Source: Pseudomonadota bacterium (GTDB lineage: Bacteria; Myxococcota_A; Polyangia; Polyangiales; Polyangiaceae). From it: DNA of 64,000 nt. The position numbers and the translations under genes are program-made. Below the pieces are notes generated by a model. The model searched no databases. It had not been told where the DNA came from and saw only the letters and a program-made list of their open reading frames with translations. The DNA lies in assembly GCA_023423895.1 (NCBI GenBank), contig JAFAER010000223.1, positions 62,001-126,000 on the forward strand, read 5' to 3'. Positions 16,813 to 24,464 of the stretch are shown one piece after another. Position 1 is the first letter of the stretch. The number at the start of each line of letters is the position of its first letter.

Positions 16813-18321
16813 TCAGAGCTTCGTGGCGTCGAGGACCTTGCCGGCCGTGCCGATGGGGCCATCGTTGGTGGGGGGCTTGCCGCCTTTGCCGCCGGAGCCC
16901 GCCTCGCCATGGGCGATCGTCGTCTCGGCATCGAGCGTGGGCTCGGCGCCCTTGAAGAGGATGCCGGCGGCAACGCCGCCCGCGCCACCAGCACCGGCGC
17001 CGCCGTCAGCGCCTCGCCCGCCCTTGCCACCGCTGCAAAGGCCGACTGCGACCGACTTTCCGCCTTCGCCACCCTCGCCGCCGGCTCCGGCGGTGCCGCC
17101 AGCGCCCGCCGCCTTCGTTTCAAGAATCGACGCTTTGAGCGCGAGGACGCTCTCGTTGGCGAGTAGCGCGATGCTGGCGCCACCGCCGCTGCTGCCCTTT
17201 CCAGCGAAGCCACCACACCCGCCGCAGCCGCCGCTGCTTGCGCCCGTGGTGTTGTCGCGCGCGCCGCCGCCACCGCCGCCTTGTCCTGGTTTGCCGTTCT
17301 CGGTGGCATCGTCGCCTTTCGACGGACGCCAGCCCTCGGGGCTCAGCACACCGAGTGTTGTCGGTGGACTGGCGTCGTTGACCGCCGGCGCGTCGGCGCC
17401 ATCGTTCCCGTTCGCGTTGCCGTTGCAGCTACCCCCGCCGAAAGCACCAGGAGCACCATTCTTCGGTGCCCCTGCGCCATAGTTGGGCTCACCCGGTCCG
17501 CCGCCGGTTTCGCTGCCGCCAGCACCGCCCTTCGTAGACGTCGTCGACGACGAGCAGGTGCATGTCTTGGAAGGCCCACCTGTTGCGCCGTTCGCCGGAT
17601 TCCCCTCGAGCCCGCCGGCGCTGGTGACCACGCCCGGCTGTCCCGCTTCGCCCGGGGCGCCCTCGGCGCCGTTCTGCGCGCGGAGCGCAGCGCGCAGGAA
17701 CGAGACGTTCGACTTGTTCGCGAACACCGCGATGCTCGAGGTGCCGTCCTTGAGCGAGCCCGCGTCAGGCGCGACGAGCTCGAGATCCGAGATGGTCACC
17801 GCGGCGCTGACGCCGTCGATGTGGAGCGCGTAGCCAGGATCCGTCGGCGCGATCTTCGCCTTGGCGGAGCTGTCGACGGTCCACGTGGAGCAAGCGAAGC
17901 CGCCGTGGAGGTGGGCGGCGGTCGTGAGCTTCAGGTGCTCGGCGTAGGTGCCCGAGCCGCAGACGTAGATGTGGCGCTTGCCAGTGCTGCCGACCTTCCC
18001 GATGGCGCTCGCGATGGTCTTGAGTGGCGTGCCCTTCTTGCCGTCGTTGGCGTCGTTGCCTCCGTCGCCGTCGACGAAGAGGGCGAACGAATCGACGACG
18101 CATCCCTTCGCAGCGTCGGACGTCGGGTCCGCCTTGTCATCGCAGTCCGGCGGCTTCGCGGCGTCCGGCACCTCACCGTCGAGGCCGCCGTCGACATCGC
18201 CGTCCATCGACGGCCCCGCGCACTGACCGAAGTCGCAGTCCGTGCCCACGCCGCAAGCGCTTAGACCGGTGATGCCCCCCAGCGCAACGACCGCACCCAC
18301 CCCCAGGACAAGACGCTTCAT
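16813..18321 (-). CDS. Gly-rich, PGRS-like lipoprotein with DUF1565-type N-domain
   Basis: 502 residues from the ATG at 18321 (GGGAGG site upstream). The signal ends GGITGLSACG (lipobox). An Asp-rich linker leads to FALFVDGDGGNDANDGKKGT and PLKTIASAIGKV, the opening seen in DUF1565/right-handed beta-helix proteins, then HIYVCGSGTYAEHLKL. The second half is very rich in Gly/Ala with GGxG and GAGG runs (GAGGTAGAGGEGGEGG, GGKGGRGADGGAGAGG), alternating with hydrophobic rungs (SIALLANESVLALKASILET). This resembles a solenoid whose loops are glycine-rich, broadly like mycobacterial PGRS. Probably surface exposed; no enzyme motif. Confidence 0.8.
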   Translation of the reverse strand: MKRLVLGVGAVVALGGITGLSACGVGTDCDFGQCAGPSMDGDVDGGLDGEVPDAAKPPDCDDKADPTSDAAKGCVVDSFALFVDGDGGNDANDGKKGTPLKTIASAIGKVGSTGKRHIYVCGSGTYAEHLKLTTAAHLHGGFACSTWTVDSSAKAKIAPTDPGYALHIDGVSAAVTISDLELVAPDAGSLKDGTSSIAVFANKSNVSFLRAALRAQNGAEGAPGEAGQPGVVTSAGGLEGNPANGATGGPSKTCTCSSSTTSTKGGAGGSETGGGPGEPNYGAGAPKNGAPGAFGGGSCNGNANGNDGADAPAVNDASPPTTLGVLSPEGWRPSKGDDATENGKPGQGGGGGGARDNTTGASSGGCGGCGGFAGKGSSGGGASIALLANESVLALKASILETKAAGAGGTAGAGGEGGEGGKSVAVGLCSGGKGGRGADGGAGAGGAGGVAAGILFKGAEPTLDAETTIAHGEAGSGGKGGKPPTNDGPIGTAGKVLDATKL

Positions 18322-18348
18322 TTCGCAAAGACCTCCCGACCGCATCCT

Positions 18349-19311
18349 TCAGAAGCGGCCGACGACGCTCATTCCTCCATAGCCCACGGAACCAACCGGA
18401 ACCAGTCGAGCGGAGCCCGTGCGATCGGCGCTCCGCGGCCAGAAGATCGCCGCAGCCGCGGCGCCGGCGAGGAAGGCGGCACCCCCGACGAGCGAGACTG
18501 TGCTCAGCGTCACGTTCGTATCGCGATCGTCCATGAGCTCTCGCGCGGTGGTGCAGCTCTGGCTCGTGATGCCGACGCAGCTTCGACCCTGCAGCAGCGC
18601 CTTGGCGTCGTCGACGTTGCCCTCTGCATTGCTCCGGAACACGAGGGAGAGCACTCCGCCGGTCACGGCGACCGCCGCGAGCGCGCTGACCGTGACGATG
18701 CGCGTGGTCGACCACGATGATCGCTCGCCCTCGGCCGGTGGCGGCGTGAAGGTGTTGGCTTCGGTGCCGTCGAAGGTCGCGTTCGAGACCTCGCCAGCCT
18801 TCGGCTCGACGACCATGCTGCGCGACGTCCCGTTCCAGCTCGCGACGACGGTGTGTCGTCCCGGCGGGACGGGCAACGGCTCGGTCGGTGCGCTCGGGAG
18901 CGACTTACCGTCGACCGAGAGCGCCGCCCCTTGCGGTGCACGGATGTCGATCTGACCGACCTTCTTCAGGAGCTCTTCGATCGCGTGCTTCGAGCGTTCG
19001 CGTTGCTGGTCCGTGATGCGCGGGTCCGTCTCCGCCACCTGGAGGAAGGTGCGATAGTGCTCGATCGCCTCGACGTCGTGCCCCAGCTTCACCTCGACGC
19101 TGGCGAGGTTGTAGAGCGTCGCCGCTGCCTTCAAGACGCTGATGGACTGGAGGAACTTGAGCCGCGCCTCTTCCAGCTTCCCGCTGTCCGCGAGCGTCAG
19201 CCCTTCGTTGAACCGCGCCAGCGCCTCCGCGTTTCGTGCATCGTCCGCATGCGCCCGCGTGGCGAGTGCTAGCGCGCAAAGGAAGCAAGCTGCCTGTAGG
19301 TACCGTCGCAT
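18349..19311 (-). CDS. TPR/PEGA-like secreted protein with two C-terminal membrane helices
   Basis: 320 residues from the ATG at 19311 (AGGAAGG upstream); longer in-frame starts lie in non-coding DNA. The signal peptide is MRRYLQAACFLCALALATRA. A TPR-like helical region follows (ALARFNEGLTLADSGKLEEA, AAATLYNLASVEVKLGHDVE), then a PEGA-type domain (DIRAPQGAALSVDGKSLPSA to LPVPPGRHTVVASWNGTSR), a Pro/Glu linker, and hydrophobic helices TVSALAAVAVTGGVLSLVF and VSLVGGAAFLAGAAAAAIFW. Its layout resembles the protein at 868-1818, but no kinase adjoins it. Likely envelope associated, role unknown. Confidence 0.78.
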   Translation of the reverse strand: MRRYLQAACFLCALALATRAHADDARNAEALARFNEGLTLADSGKLEEARLKFLQSISVLKAAATLYNLASVEVKLGHDVEAIEHYRTFLQVAETDPRITDQQRERSKHAIEELLKKVGQIDIRAPQGAALSVDGKSLPSAPTEPLPVPPGRHTVVASWNGTSRSMVVEPKAGEVSNATFDGTEANTFTPPPAEGERSSWSTTRIVTVSALAAVAVTGGVLSLVFRSNAEGNVDDAKALLQGRSCVGITSQSCTTARELMDDRDTNVTLSTVSLVGGAAFLAGAAAAAIFWPRSADRTGSARLVPVGSVGYGGMSVVGRF

Positions 19312-19671
19312 CGCCTTCCTGTGTGACGTGAGTGACGTCCTCGAGTCGGGTCGCGGCAACATCGGTTCGTGACCGTCCGCGGTGGCGGAGGCTAGCGCAC
19401 ACGGCAGACCTACGGCACTATTCTGTCGCCTTCCGCAGACGAGGCACGCGGTTTTTGCCGAATTCCGTGTCTTCGAGATCTGCCATGCCAGCGTGACCGC
19501 ACGTCCGGGCGCCTGGGGGTTCGGCTTGGTCGGGGGCTGACGGACCTGCAGTACGTCAGCCTGTGAATCCGTGAGCGTCGCAGCTCGCGTCTGAGGGGAC
19601 CGAGCCGCCCCGGTCGACATGAGCTCACGCGCAACATGGCGATGCACGCGGCAGCGGGGTAAGGAATAGCC
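19312..19671. other. Divergent intergenic region, 360 bp
   Basis: Separates the TPR/PEGA gene (minus) from the Uma2 gene (plus), so promoters for both should lie here. The AAGGA ribosome site of the Uma2 gene is at its right end. Otherwise no gene, hairpin or repeat that I can support. Confidence 0.5.
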
Positions 19672-20247
19672 ATGGGCCAGGCTGCGGCGTCCGCCTACGT
19701 GAAGCTGGAGGACTACTTCGAAGCGGAGACGAGCGCCTCGAACGATGCGCCCAAGCACGAATGGTGTGATGGCGTCGTGTACGCGATGTCGCGCGGCACG
19801 CCTGAGCACGGACGGCTCACCTCGCGCGTGACGATCGTTCTGGGCAACCTGCTCCCGGCAGACTGCAATGCTTACTCGTCCGACACGATGCTCTACATCG
19901 AGCCGGCGCGCCTCGCGACCTATGCAGACGTGATCGTCGTGTGCGGTCCGCTCGAAACAGCCACCGTACGGAAGAACGGAAAGTCGCTCGGACAGGCTGT
20001 GACCAATCCGACGATCATCGTCGAAGTGCTCTCGGAGTCGACGGAGCGCTACGACCGAGATGGAAAGTTCCAGGCGTACAAGCAGCTTGCCTCCCTTCGC
20101 GAGTACGTCCTCGTCTCGCAGGAGCAACGCCGGATCGAGGTGTTTCGAGCGGCAGACGATTGGGCCGGCAGCATCGGCATCGGCGGAGGGACCGTCCGTG
20201 TTCACGGAATGACCGTCGCCGTCGATGACGTCTACGAGACCCGGTAG
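19672..20247 (+). CDS. Uma2 family (DUF820) restriction-endonuclease-fold protein
   Basis: 191 residues. Family landmarks are in order: KLEDYFEAE, KHEWCDGVVYAMSRGTPEH, DTMLYIEPARLATYADVIVV, NPTIIVEVLSESTERYDRDG, KFQAYKQLASLREYVLVSQ. The core acidic residues of a PD-(D/E)xK fold are present as D in YADVIVV and E in IIVEVLS, with K in the following KFQAY strand. The usual Pro of YPDV is Ala. Uma2 proteins are common in many copies in cyanobacteria and myxobacteria and are presumed nucleases with unknown target. The gene stands alone with no toxin-antitoxin partner. Confidence 0.88.
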   Translation: MGQAAASAYVKLEDYFEAETSASNDAPKHEWCDGVVYAMSRGTPEHGRLTSRVTIVLGNLLPADCNAYSSDTMLYIEPARLATYADVIVVCGPLETATVRKNGKSLGQAVTNPTIIVEVLSESTERYDRDGKFQAYKQLASLREYVLVSQEQRRIEVFRAADDWAGSIGIGGGTVRVHGMTVAVDDVYETR

Positions 20248-20264
20248 CCGAGCAACGGCGAACC

Positions 20265-21812
20265 CTACGGCGGCGGTGGAAGCCCGCTGGCGAGCGCGGC
20301 TTCGACCGACGCGGCGTCGTAGGTCGTCTGCCAGACGGCGTTGACCGAGTTCGCCACGACCTCTGCGCCCGGACGAAAGCGCTGCGTGCCCGTATCGAAG
20401 AGACTCACGCGCGTTTCGGCGATCTCACGAAGACGCGGCGCCACCCGCCCGGAATCGCGTCCGGCACGCTGCGCGTCGCGCACGAGGCCGAGAAAGCCGG
20501 TGAGCGACGCCTCGTCGCCCGCCGTGACGATCGTCGTCGCGTCCGGCCGCGCGAGCGCGCTCGCGACGAAGGTCCACGCGAAGGTGTAGACCGTCGGACC
20601 TTCCGCGCCGAGCGGGCCATGGTCCAGTGGCACCGTCGCATGGTCGACGGGACCGCGACGCCAGTACACGGGCTCGACGGAGCTCCCGCAGCGAGCGACG
20701 AGCGATTCGGACTGACGGATCGGGATCAACATGTCCCAGTCGTCGTGCGCGACGAAGACCCGCCCGGGAAGGCCAGGGCAGAGGCCCTCGTGCGTGTACG
20801 GCCTGCTCTGCTCTCCCGGCACGGGTGGTCGCCCCATCGAGGGCTCGGCGCGTCGCCAGTACGGTGAGAAGAACGCTTCGACCTTCCGGGGATCGGGGTA
20901 GACCTTCGGGAGATCGACGTCGGTCCACTGCGCCTGATCGACGAAGTCGCTGAGAGGCGTCAGCGCCGCGACGGCCTTCGGAGATGCCTCCGGCGGCGCC
21001 GCTCGCGCGCCGAAGAGCGCCATCATCCCGCCCCAGCTCCCACCGAACGAGCCGATGCGGCCGAGATCGAACGCGCTCGCGCGGCTGCGAATGAAGAAGT
21101 AGGCGGCCGCCGCGTCGAGGACGTCACCTCCCACGTCACCGCCCGCGTAGAAGCGCCCGAACGCATGCACGACGGCAAAGCCGTTGAGGCGCCACGCCAC
21201 GTCGCCCTCGACGAGCTTGTCGACCGATGCGCTCTCGTACGAGACGACGTCGTCACCGTCGTACTTCGGCGCGTCGACGTCGGGCTGGATGCCAGCTCCG
21301 CGGCTCGCCCAGCGAGCGTCGACGTCCTCTCCGGTCCAGTCGATGCCCGTATACGGCTCGTTCATTACGACCACGGGCGCGGGCGAAGGCGCAGTCGCCG
21401 AAACATGCACGTAGAGGAGATACGTCGCGACGCCGTCGGGCCGCATGCCCCGCACGAGCTCCACGGCGACGTCTTCTTCCTGCGCGCGCACGGTTCGCTC
21501 CTCGAGCGTCGCGAACGTCCATTCGTCGGGCACACCCGCCTCAGCGGGACCGGGCTCGACGGGCTCCGGCGCAACGGAACGGTCGCTCCCCGCATCTCCG
21601 CATGCGAGCGCGAGGAACGTCGCGACGACGACCCACGCGAGCGCTCGCGGACGCTTCCGGTCCGCACCGCGCAGGTCCGCGCCACATGAATTCGTCGAGG
21701 CCGGAGGCATGCCTCGATTGTCGATCACCTCCAGGCGTGCACCAAGCGTGGCGGGCTCGACGATCATCGTCGCCCTTCGCGAATCAGGCGGACTTCGTGC
21801 AGGTCCGCGCAC
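20265..21812 (-). CDS. Lipid-anchored alpha/beta hydrolase (esterase/peptidase-like)
   Basis: 515 residues from the most upstream start. A lipobox (VVATFLALACGD, Cys71) shows export; starts at 21767 or 21710 would give a shorter leader and cannot be excluded. The alpha/beta hydrolase core has the nucleophile elbow GSFGGSWGGMM with Ser259, a likely acid in HDDWDMLIP and a His in VPLDHGPLG. The insertion between strands (FFSPYWRRAEPSMGRPPVPG) recalls S15/CocE-type or S9-type hydrolases, but substrate cannot be deduced. The gene converges on the Uma2 gene with a 17-bp gap. Confidence 0.75.
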   Translation of the reverse strand: MRGPARSPPDSRRATMIVEPATLGARLEVIDNRGMPPASTNSCGADLRGADRKRPRALAWVVVATFLALACGDAGSDRSVAPEPVEPGPAEAGVPDEWTFATLEERTVRAQEEDVAVELVRGMRPDGVATYLLYVHVSATAPSPAPVVVMNEPYTGIDWTGEDVDARWASRGAGIQPDVDAPKYDGDDVVSYESASVDKLVEGDVAWRLNGFAVVHAFGRFYAGGDVGGDVLDAAAAYFFIRSRASAFDLGRIGSFGGSWGGMMALFGARAAPPEASPKAVAALTPLSDFVDQAQWTDVDLPKVYPDPRKVEAFFSPYWRRAEPSMGRPPVPGEQSRPYTHEGLCPGLPGRVFVAHDDWDMLIPIRQSESLVARCGSSVEPVYWRRGPVDHATVPLDHGPLGAEGPTVYTFAWTFVASALARPDATTIVTAGDEASLTGFLGLVRDAQRAGRDSGRVAPRLREIAETRVSLFDTGTQRFRPGAEVVANSVNAVWQTTYDAASVEAALASGLPPPP

Positions 21813-21878
21813 GCGCGCTTAAGTGACCTCCTGCATGGCCGTTCACAGCCCTGTTCGGGGGCCGTCAGGAGCGCCGGC

Positions 21879-23531
21879 ATGGGATTGCGGTGGTTTTACG
21901 ACCTTCGGGTGAGCTTCAAGCTCGGGGTCGCGTTTGCATCGATGGTCGTTCTCGTCGTTGCGGTCGGCGCGCTCGGCCTGTCGGCTGCGTCGTCGTCCAA
22001 CACCGCGTTCGAGGCGGCGTACCGACGAGACATGGCGAGCCTCGATCTCGTGCGGAAAGCCGAGATCGAACGCCTGAAGATCGCGCGGACGTACCGGACC
22101 GCGATGCTCGCGAAGTCGGACACGGACCGTCGCAAGGCGATGAGCGATCTCGAACAGAACGAGCGAGAGCTCACGCATGCGCTCGACCAGTCCCTGCTGC
22201 TCGTCGACGATCCCGACATCCGTGCACGCACCGAAGAGTGCCAGCGCCTGATGCCCGACTACGGGCCCGCGATTCGCAGCGCCGTGGGCGTCTATCTCGA
22301 GGACCCGGAGAAGGCGGCGCCCGCGTTTGCCGCTTCGCAGAAGACGGGGCTTCGCATGGAGCTCCTCTTGCGTGAGAGCGCTGAAGCCCTCTCGGCCCTC
22401 TCTGCGAGCCGATACGAAGCGAGTGTGGAACGCCTCTCGGCGAGTCGGAAGGCGACGATCGCGATCAGTCTCGGTGCGGTGATCGCGAGCTCGTTGCTGG
22501 CGGTATTTCTCGGACGCGTCATCGGCGGTCCGTTGCAGACCGCCGTGACGGTCCTCGAGACCGTGGCGCGAGGCGATCTCACCGTGTCGGTCAACGTGAC
22601 GCGGAAGGACGAGGTCGGACGGATGGCGGCGGCGCTCAACGCGACGTTGTCGTCGATGAATGCCGCTCTCACTAGCGTCCAGCGCGTCTCGCTCGACGTG
22701 TCGGCGTCGGCCGCGCAACTCGCCGCGAGCGCGGCGGAGATCGCGTCCGGCGCGCAGGCCCAGGCAGCGAGCCTGGAAGAAGCTGCGTCGAGCCTCGAGG
22801 AGATCAGCTCCGCGGTGGGGAGCAATACGGACAGCGCGCGGAAGGGGAGCGATCTGGCATCCAGCGCCGCGGCGGTCGCCGAGCGCGGAGGCACCGTGAC
22901 TGCGGGCGCGGTCTCCGCGATGAACGAGATCACCAGCTCGTCGAAGAAGATCGGCGAGATCATCTCGACGGTCGACGAGATCGCGTTCCAGACGAACCTG
23001 CTCGCGCTGAACGCTGCCGTCGAGGCGGCCCGCGCAGGAGAGCAGGGCCGAGGCTTCGCAGTCGTCGCCGCCGAGGTTCGCACGCTCGCGGGGCGCAGCG
23101 GCGATGCGGCGAAGGAGATTCGCTCGCTGATCGCCGAGTCGTCCGAAAGGGTCGCTGCCGGTACGCGGCACGTCGACGAGTCGGGACGAACGCTCCAGGA
23201 CATCGTGCGATCCGTCCGCGACGTCGCCACGCTCGTCGGCGAGATCGCCAGCGCGTCGGGCGAGCAGAAGATCGGTCTCGATCAGGTCAACATCGCGGTG
23301 TCGAAGGTCGACGAGGTCACGCAGCGAAATGCGGGACGTACCGAGGAGCTGTCGACCACCGCGCATCTCTTGTCCGAGAAGTCTTCGGAGCTGCAGTCGC
23401 TCGTCTCTGCGTTCGAGCTTCGCACCCAGGACCCGCCTCTTGGCCCGTTCGGCGCGTTCGGCGGCGCGGCAATCCCGGGGGAGGGCAACACGGCGCCGGC
23501 GCAGCCTCGCCGGATGGGCAAGGCAGCATGA
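21879..23531 (+). CDS. Methyl-accepting chemotaxis protein (4HB-HAMP-MCP signal)
   Basis: 550 residues. TM1 (about 14-36) and TM2 (193-214) flank a helical four-helix-bundle-type periplasmic sensor (YRRDMASLDLVRKAEIERLK). A HAMP domain follows (about 211-265), then the coiled-coil signalling domain. Its hairpin tip, EIAFQTNLLALNAAVEAARA followed by GEQGRGFAVVAAEVRTLAGR, is the conserved CheA/CheW contact site. There is no CheR/CheB-binding pentapeptide at the C-terminus. The ribosome site AGGAG lies 7 nt before the ATG. No che genes are nearby. The gene is coupled (ATGA) to an outer-membrane-protein gene, an unusual partner for a chemoreceptor. Confidence 0.93.
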   Translation: MGLRWFYDLRVSFKLGVAFASMVVLVVAVGALGLSAASSSNTAFEAAYRRDMASLDLVRKAEIERLKIARTYRTAMLAKSDTDRRKAMSDLEQNERELTHALDQSLLLVDDPDIRARTEECQRLMPDYGPAIRSAVGVYLEDPEKAAPAFAASQKTGLRMELLLRESAEALSALSASRYEASVERLSASRKATIAISLGAVIASSLLAVFLGRVIGGPLQTAVTVLETVARGDLTVSVNVTRKDEVGRMAAALNATLSSMNAALTSVQRVSLDVSASAAQLAASAAEIASGAQAQAASLEEAASSLEEISSAVGSNTDSARKGSDLASSAAAVAERGGTVTAGAVSAMNEITSSSKKIGEIISTVDEIAFQTNLLALNAAVEAARAGEQGRGFAVVAAEVRTLAGRSGDAAKEIRSLIAESSERVAAGTRHVDESGRTLQDIVRSVRDVATLVGEIASASGEQKIGLDQVNIAVSKVDEVTQRNAGRTEELSTTAHLLSEKSSELQSLVSAFELRTQDPPLGPFGAFGGAAIPGEGNTAPAQPRRMGKAA

Positions 23532-24349
23532 ATCCGCAGCATCATCGTATCGGGCTCCTCGCGGCTACTCTGCTCGTCGTGCCGGGCGTCGCGGACGCCG
23601 ACCAGGCCCGGAACGATCGAGACAAGCCGTCGTCGGCCGCGCCTGCGAAGACGGACCGGGCCCGCTTCATCAGCTACCAGCTCGAGGCCGGCGTCGCCTC
23701 CACCCACGTCACGCGCGGAGTCCCCCGGTACGACGCGAAGTCGATCCCTTCGCTCTACAACCTCGTCAATCTCCGTGTCCGCGGGCTTGGTCCCGGCGTC
23801 CTGAGCCTCGGCGGCACGAGCGCTCTCGCGCTGGCGCCGACACCCGAGACCCGAGGTCGATCGCTCGAGCTGCTACCGACGATCACGTACGGCGGCCGCA
23901 TCGGACCCATGCAGCTCGATGTCGGCGCGCGCCTCTTCCTCTTTCCGCGCGCCGAGGTCGTCGACGCGCAGTACGAGGGCGTCGTTCGCGCATCGTTGCC
24001 GAATCCGTATCTGACGCCGACGCTCGAGATCTACCCGGAGGTCCGACGTCGCAAGGGCGCCTTCGTCATCGTCGGATTGGAGCGGACGTTCAATCCGTCG
24101 AGGTGGCTGCGGATTCGTCCGCGCGTCGCCGCGAGCGAACAGGGGTACGTCGTGAACGACGAGCGCCCGCACGGTCAGGACGTGACCGCGTCGGTGCAGG
24201 TGCACGTGAGCGTCCCCGAGTCGCCGTTCTACGTCGTCGCGCGTCCCGCGTATTCGGTGCTCGCGGGCCCGGATCGCCTCTACGACGATCCGAGCTTCTC
24301 CGGCCGCTCGGTCGCCTACGCGACCGTTTCGCTCGGCGTGCAGCGCTGA
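23528..24349 (+). CDS. Outer-membrane beta-barrel protein, possibly TorF/Gcw_chp-like
   Basis: 273 residues with a signal peptide (IGLLAATLLVVPGVADADQ). The mature part has alternating strand patterns typical of a small barrel: YQLEAGVASTHVTRGVPRYD, LLPTITYGGRIGPMQLDVGA, LTPTLEIYPEVRRR, ATVSLGVQR. The opening ASTHVTRGVPR resembles the start of TorF/Gcw_chp putative porins (usually YVFRGVS), but that match is weak. The start overlaps the chemoreceptor stop (ATGA), so both are made together; the barrel might supply or sense the receptor's ligand (inference). Confidence 0.65.
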   Translation: MNPQHHRIGLLAATLLVVPGVADADQARNDRDKPSSAAPAKTDRARFISYQLEAGVASTHVTRGVPRYDAKSIPSLYNLVNLRVRGLGPGVLSLGGTSALALAPTPETRGRSLELLPTITYGGRIGPMQLDVGARLFLFPRAEVVDAQYEGVVRASLPNPYLTPTLEIYPEVRRRKGAFVIVGLERTFNPSRWLRIRPRVAASEQGYVVNDERPHGQDVTASVQVHVSVPESPFYVVARPAYSVLAGPDRLYDDPSFSGRSVAYATVSLGVQR

Positions 24350-24366
24350 GCGGTGATGGCGCCGCT

Positions 24367-24401
24367 CGACCGCGGGGCGTCCATGGTCGTCCCCGCGGTC
24401 G
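24367..24401. terminator. Strong hairpin between convergent genes
   Basis: CGACCGCGGGG (24367-24377) and CCCCGCGGTCG (24391-24401) form a perfect 11-bp stem with a 13-nt loop, 18 bp after the barrel-protein stop. A convergent gene ends at 24465, so it may serve both. Confidence 0.6.
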
Positions 24402-24426
24402 TCGTTGCAGCGTGGGTAGACCAGCC

Positions 24427-24464
24427 GGCGGCTGGCGGCTGGCGGCTGGCGGCTGGCGGCTGGC
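24427..24464. repeat. Tandem 7-bp repeat (ggcggct), about 5.4 copies
   Basis: The unit ggcggct is perfectly repeated over 38 bp and ends exactly at the stop codon of the minus-strand lipoprotein gene (24465). A 7-bp period next to a stop is a candidate for strain-variable length; it lies in the 3' non-coding side, so frame effects are unlikely. Confidence 0.9.

Noticed and set aside
19312..20205. Extension of the TPR/PEGA protein upstream to 20205
   Set aside because: Antisense to the Uma2 gene and through non-coding DNA; a signal peptide with a ribosome site starts at 19311.
24427..24464. CRISPR-like repeat
   Set aside because: Direct tandem 7-mers without spacers, so not CRISPR. I saw no other regularly spaced repeats in the window.
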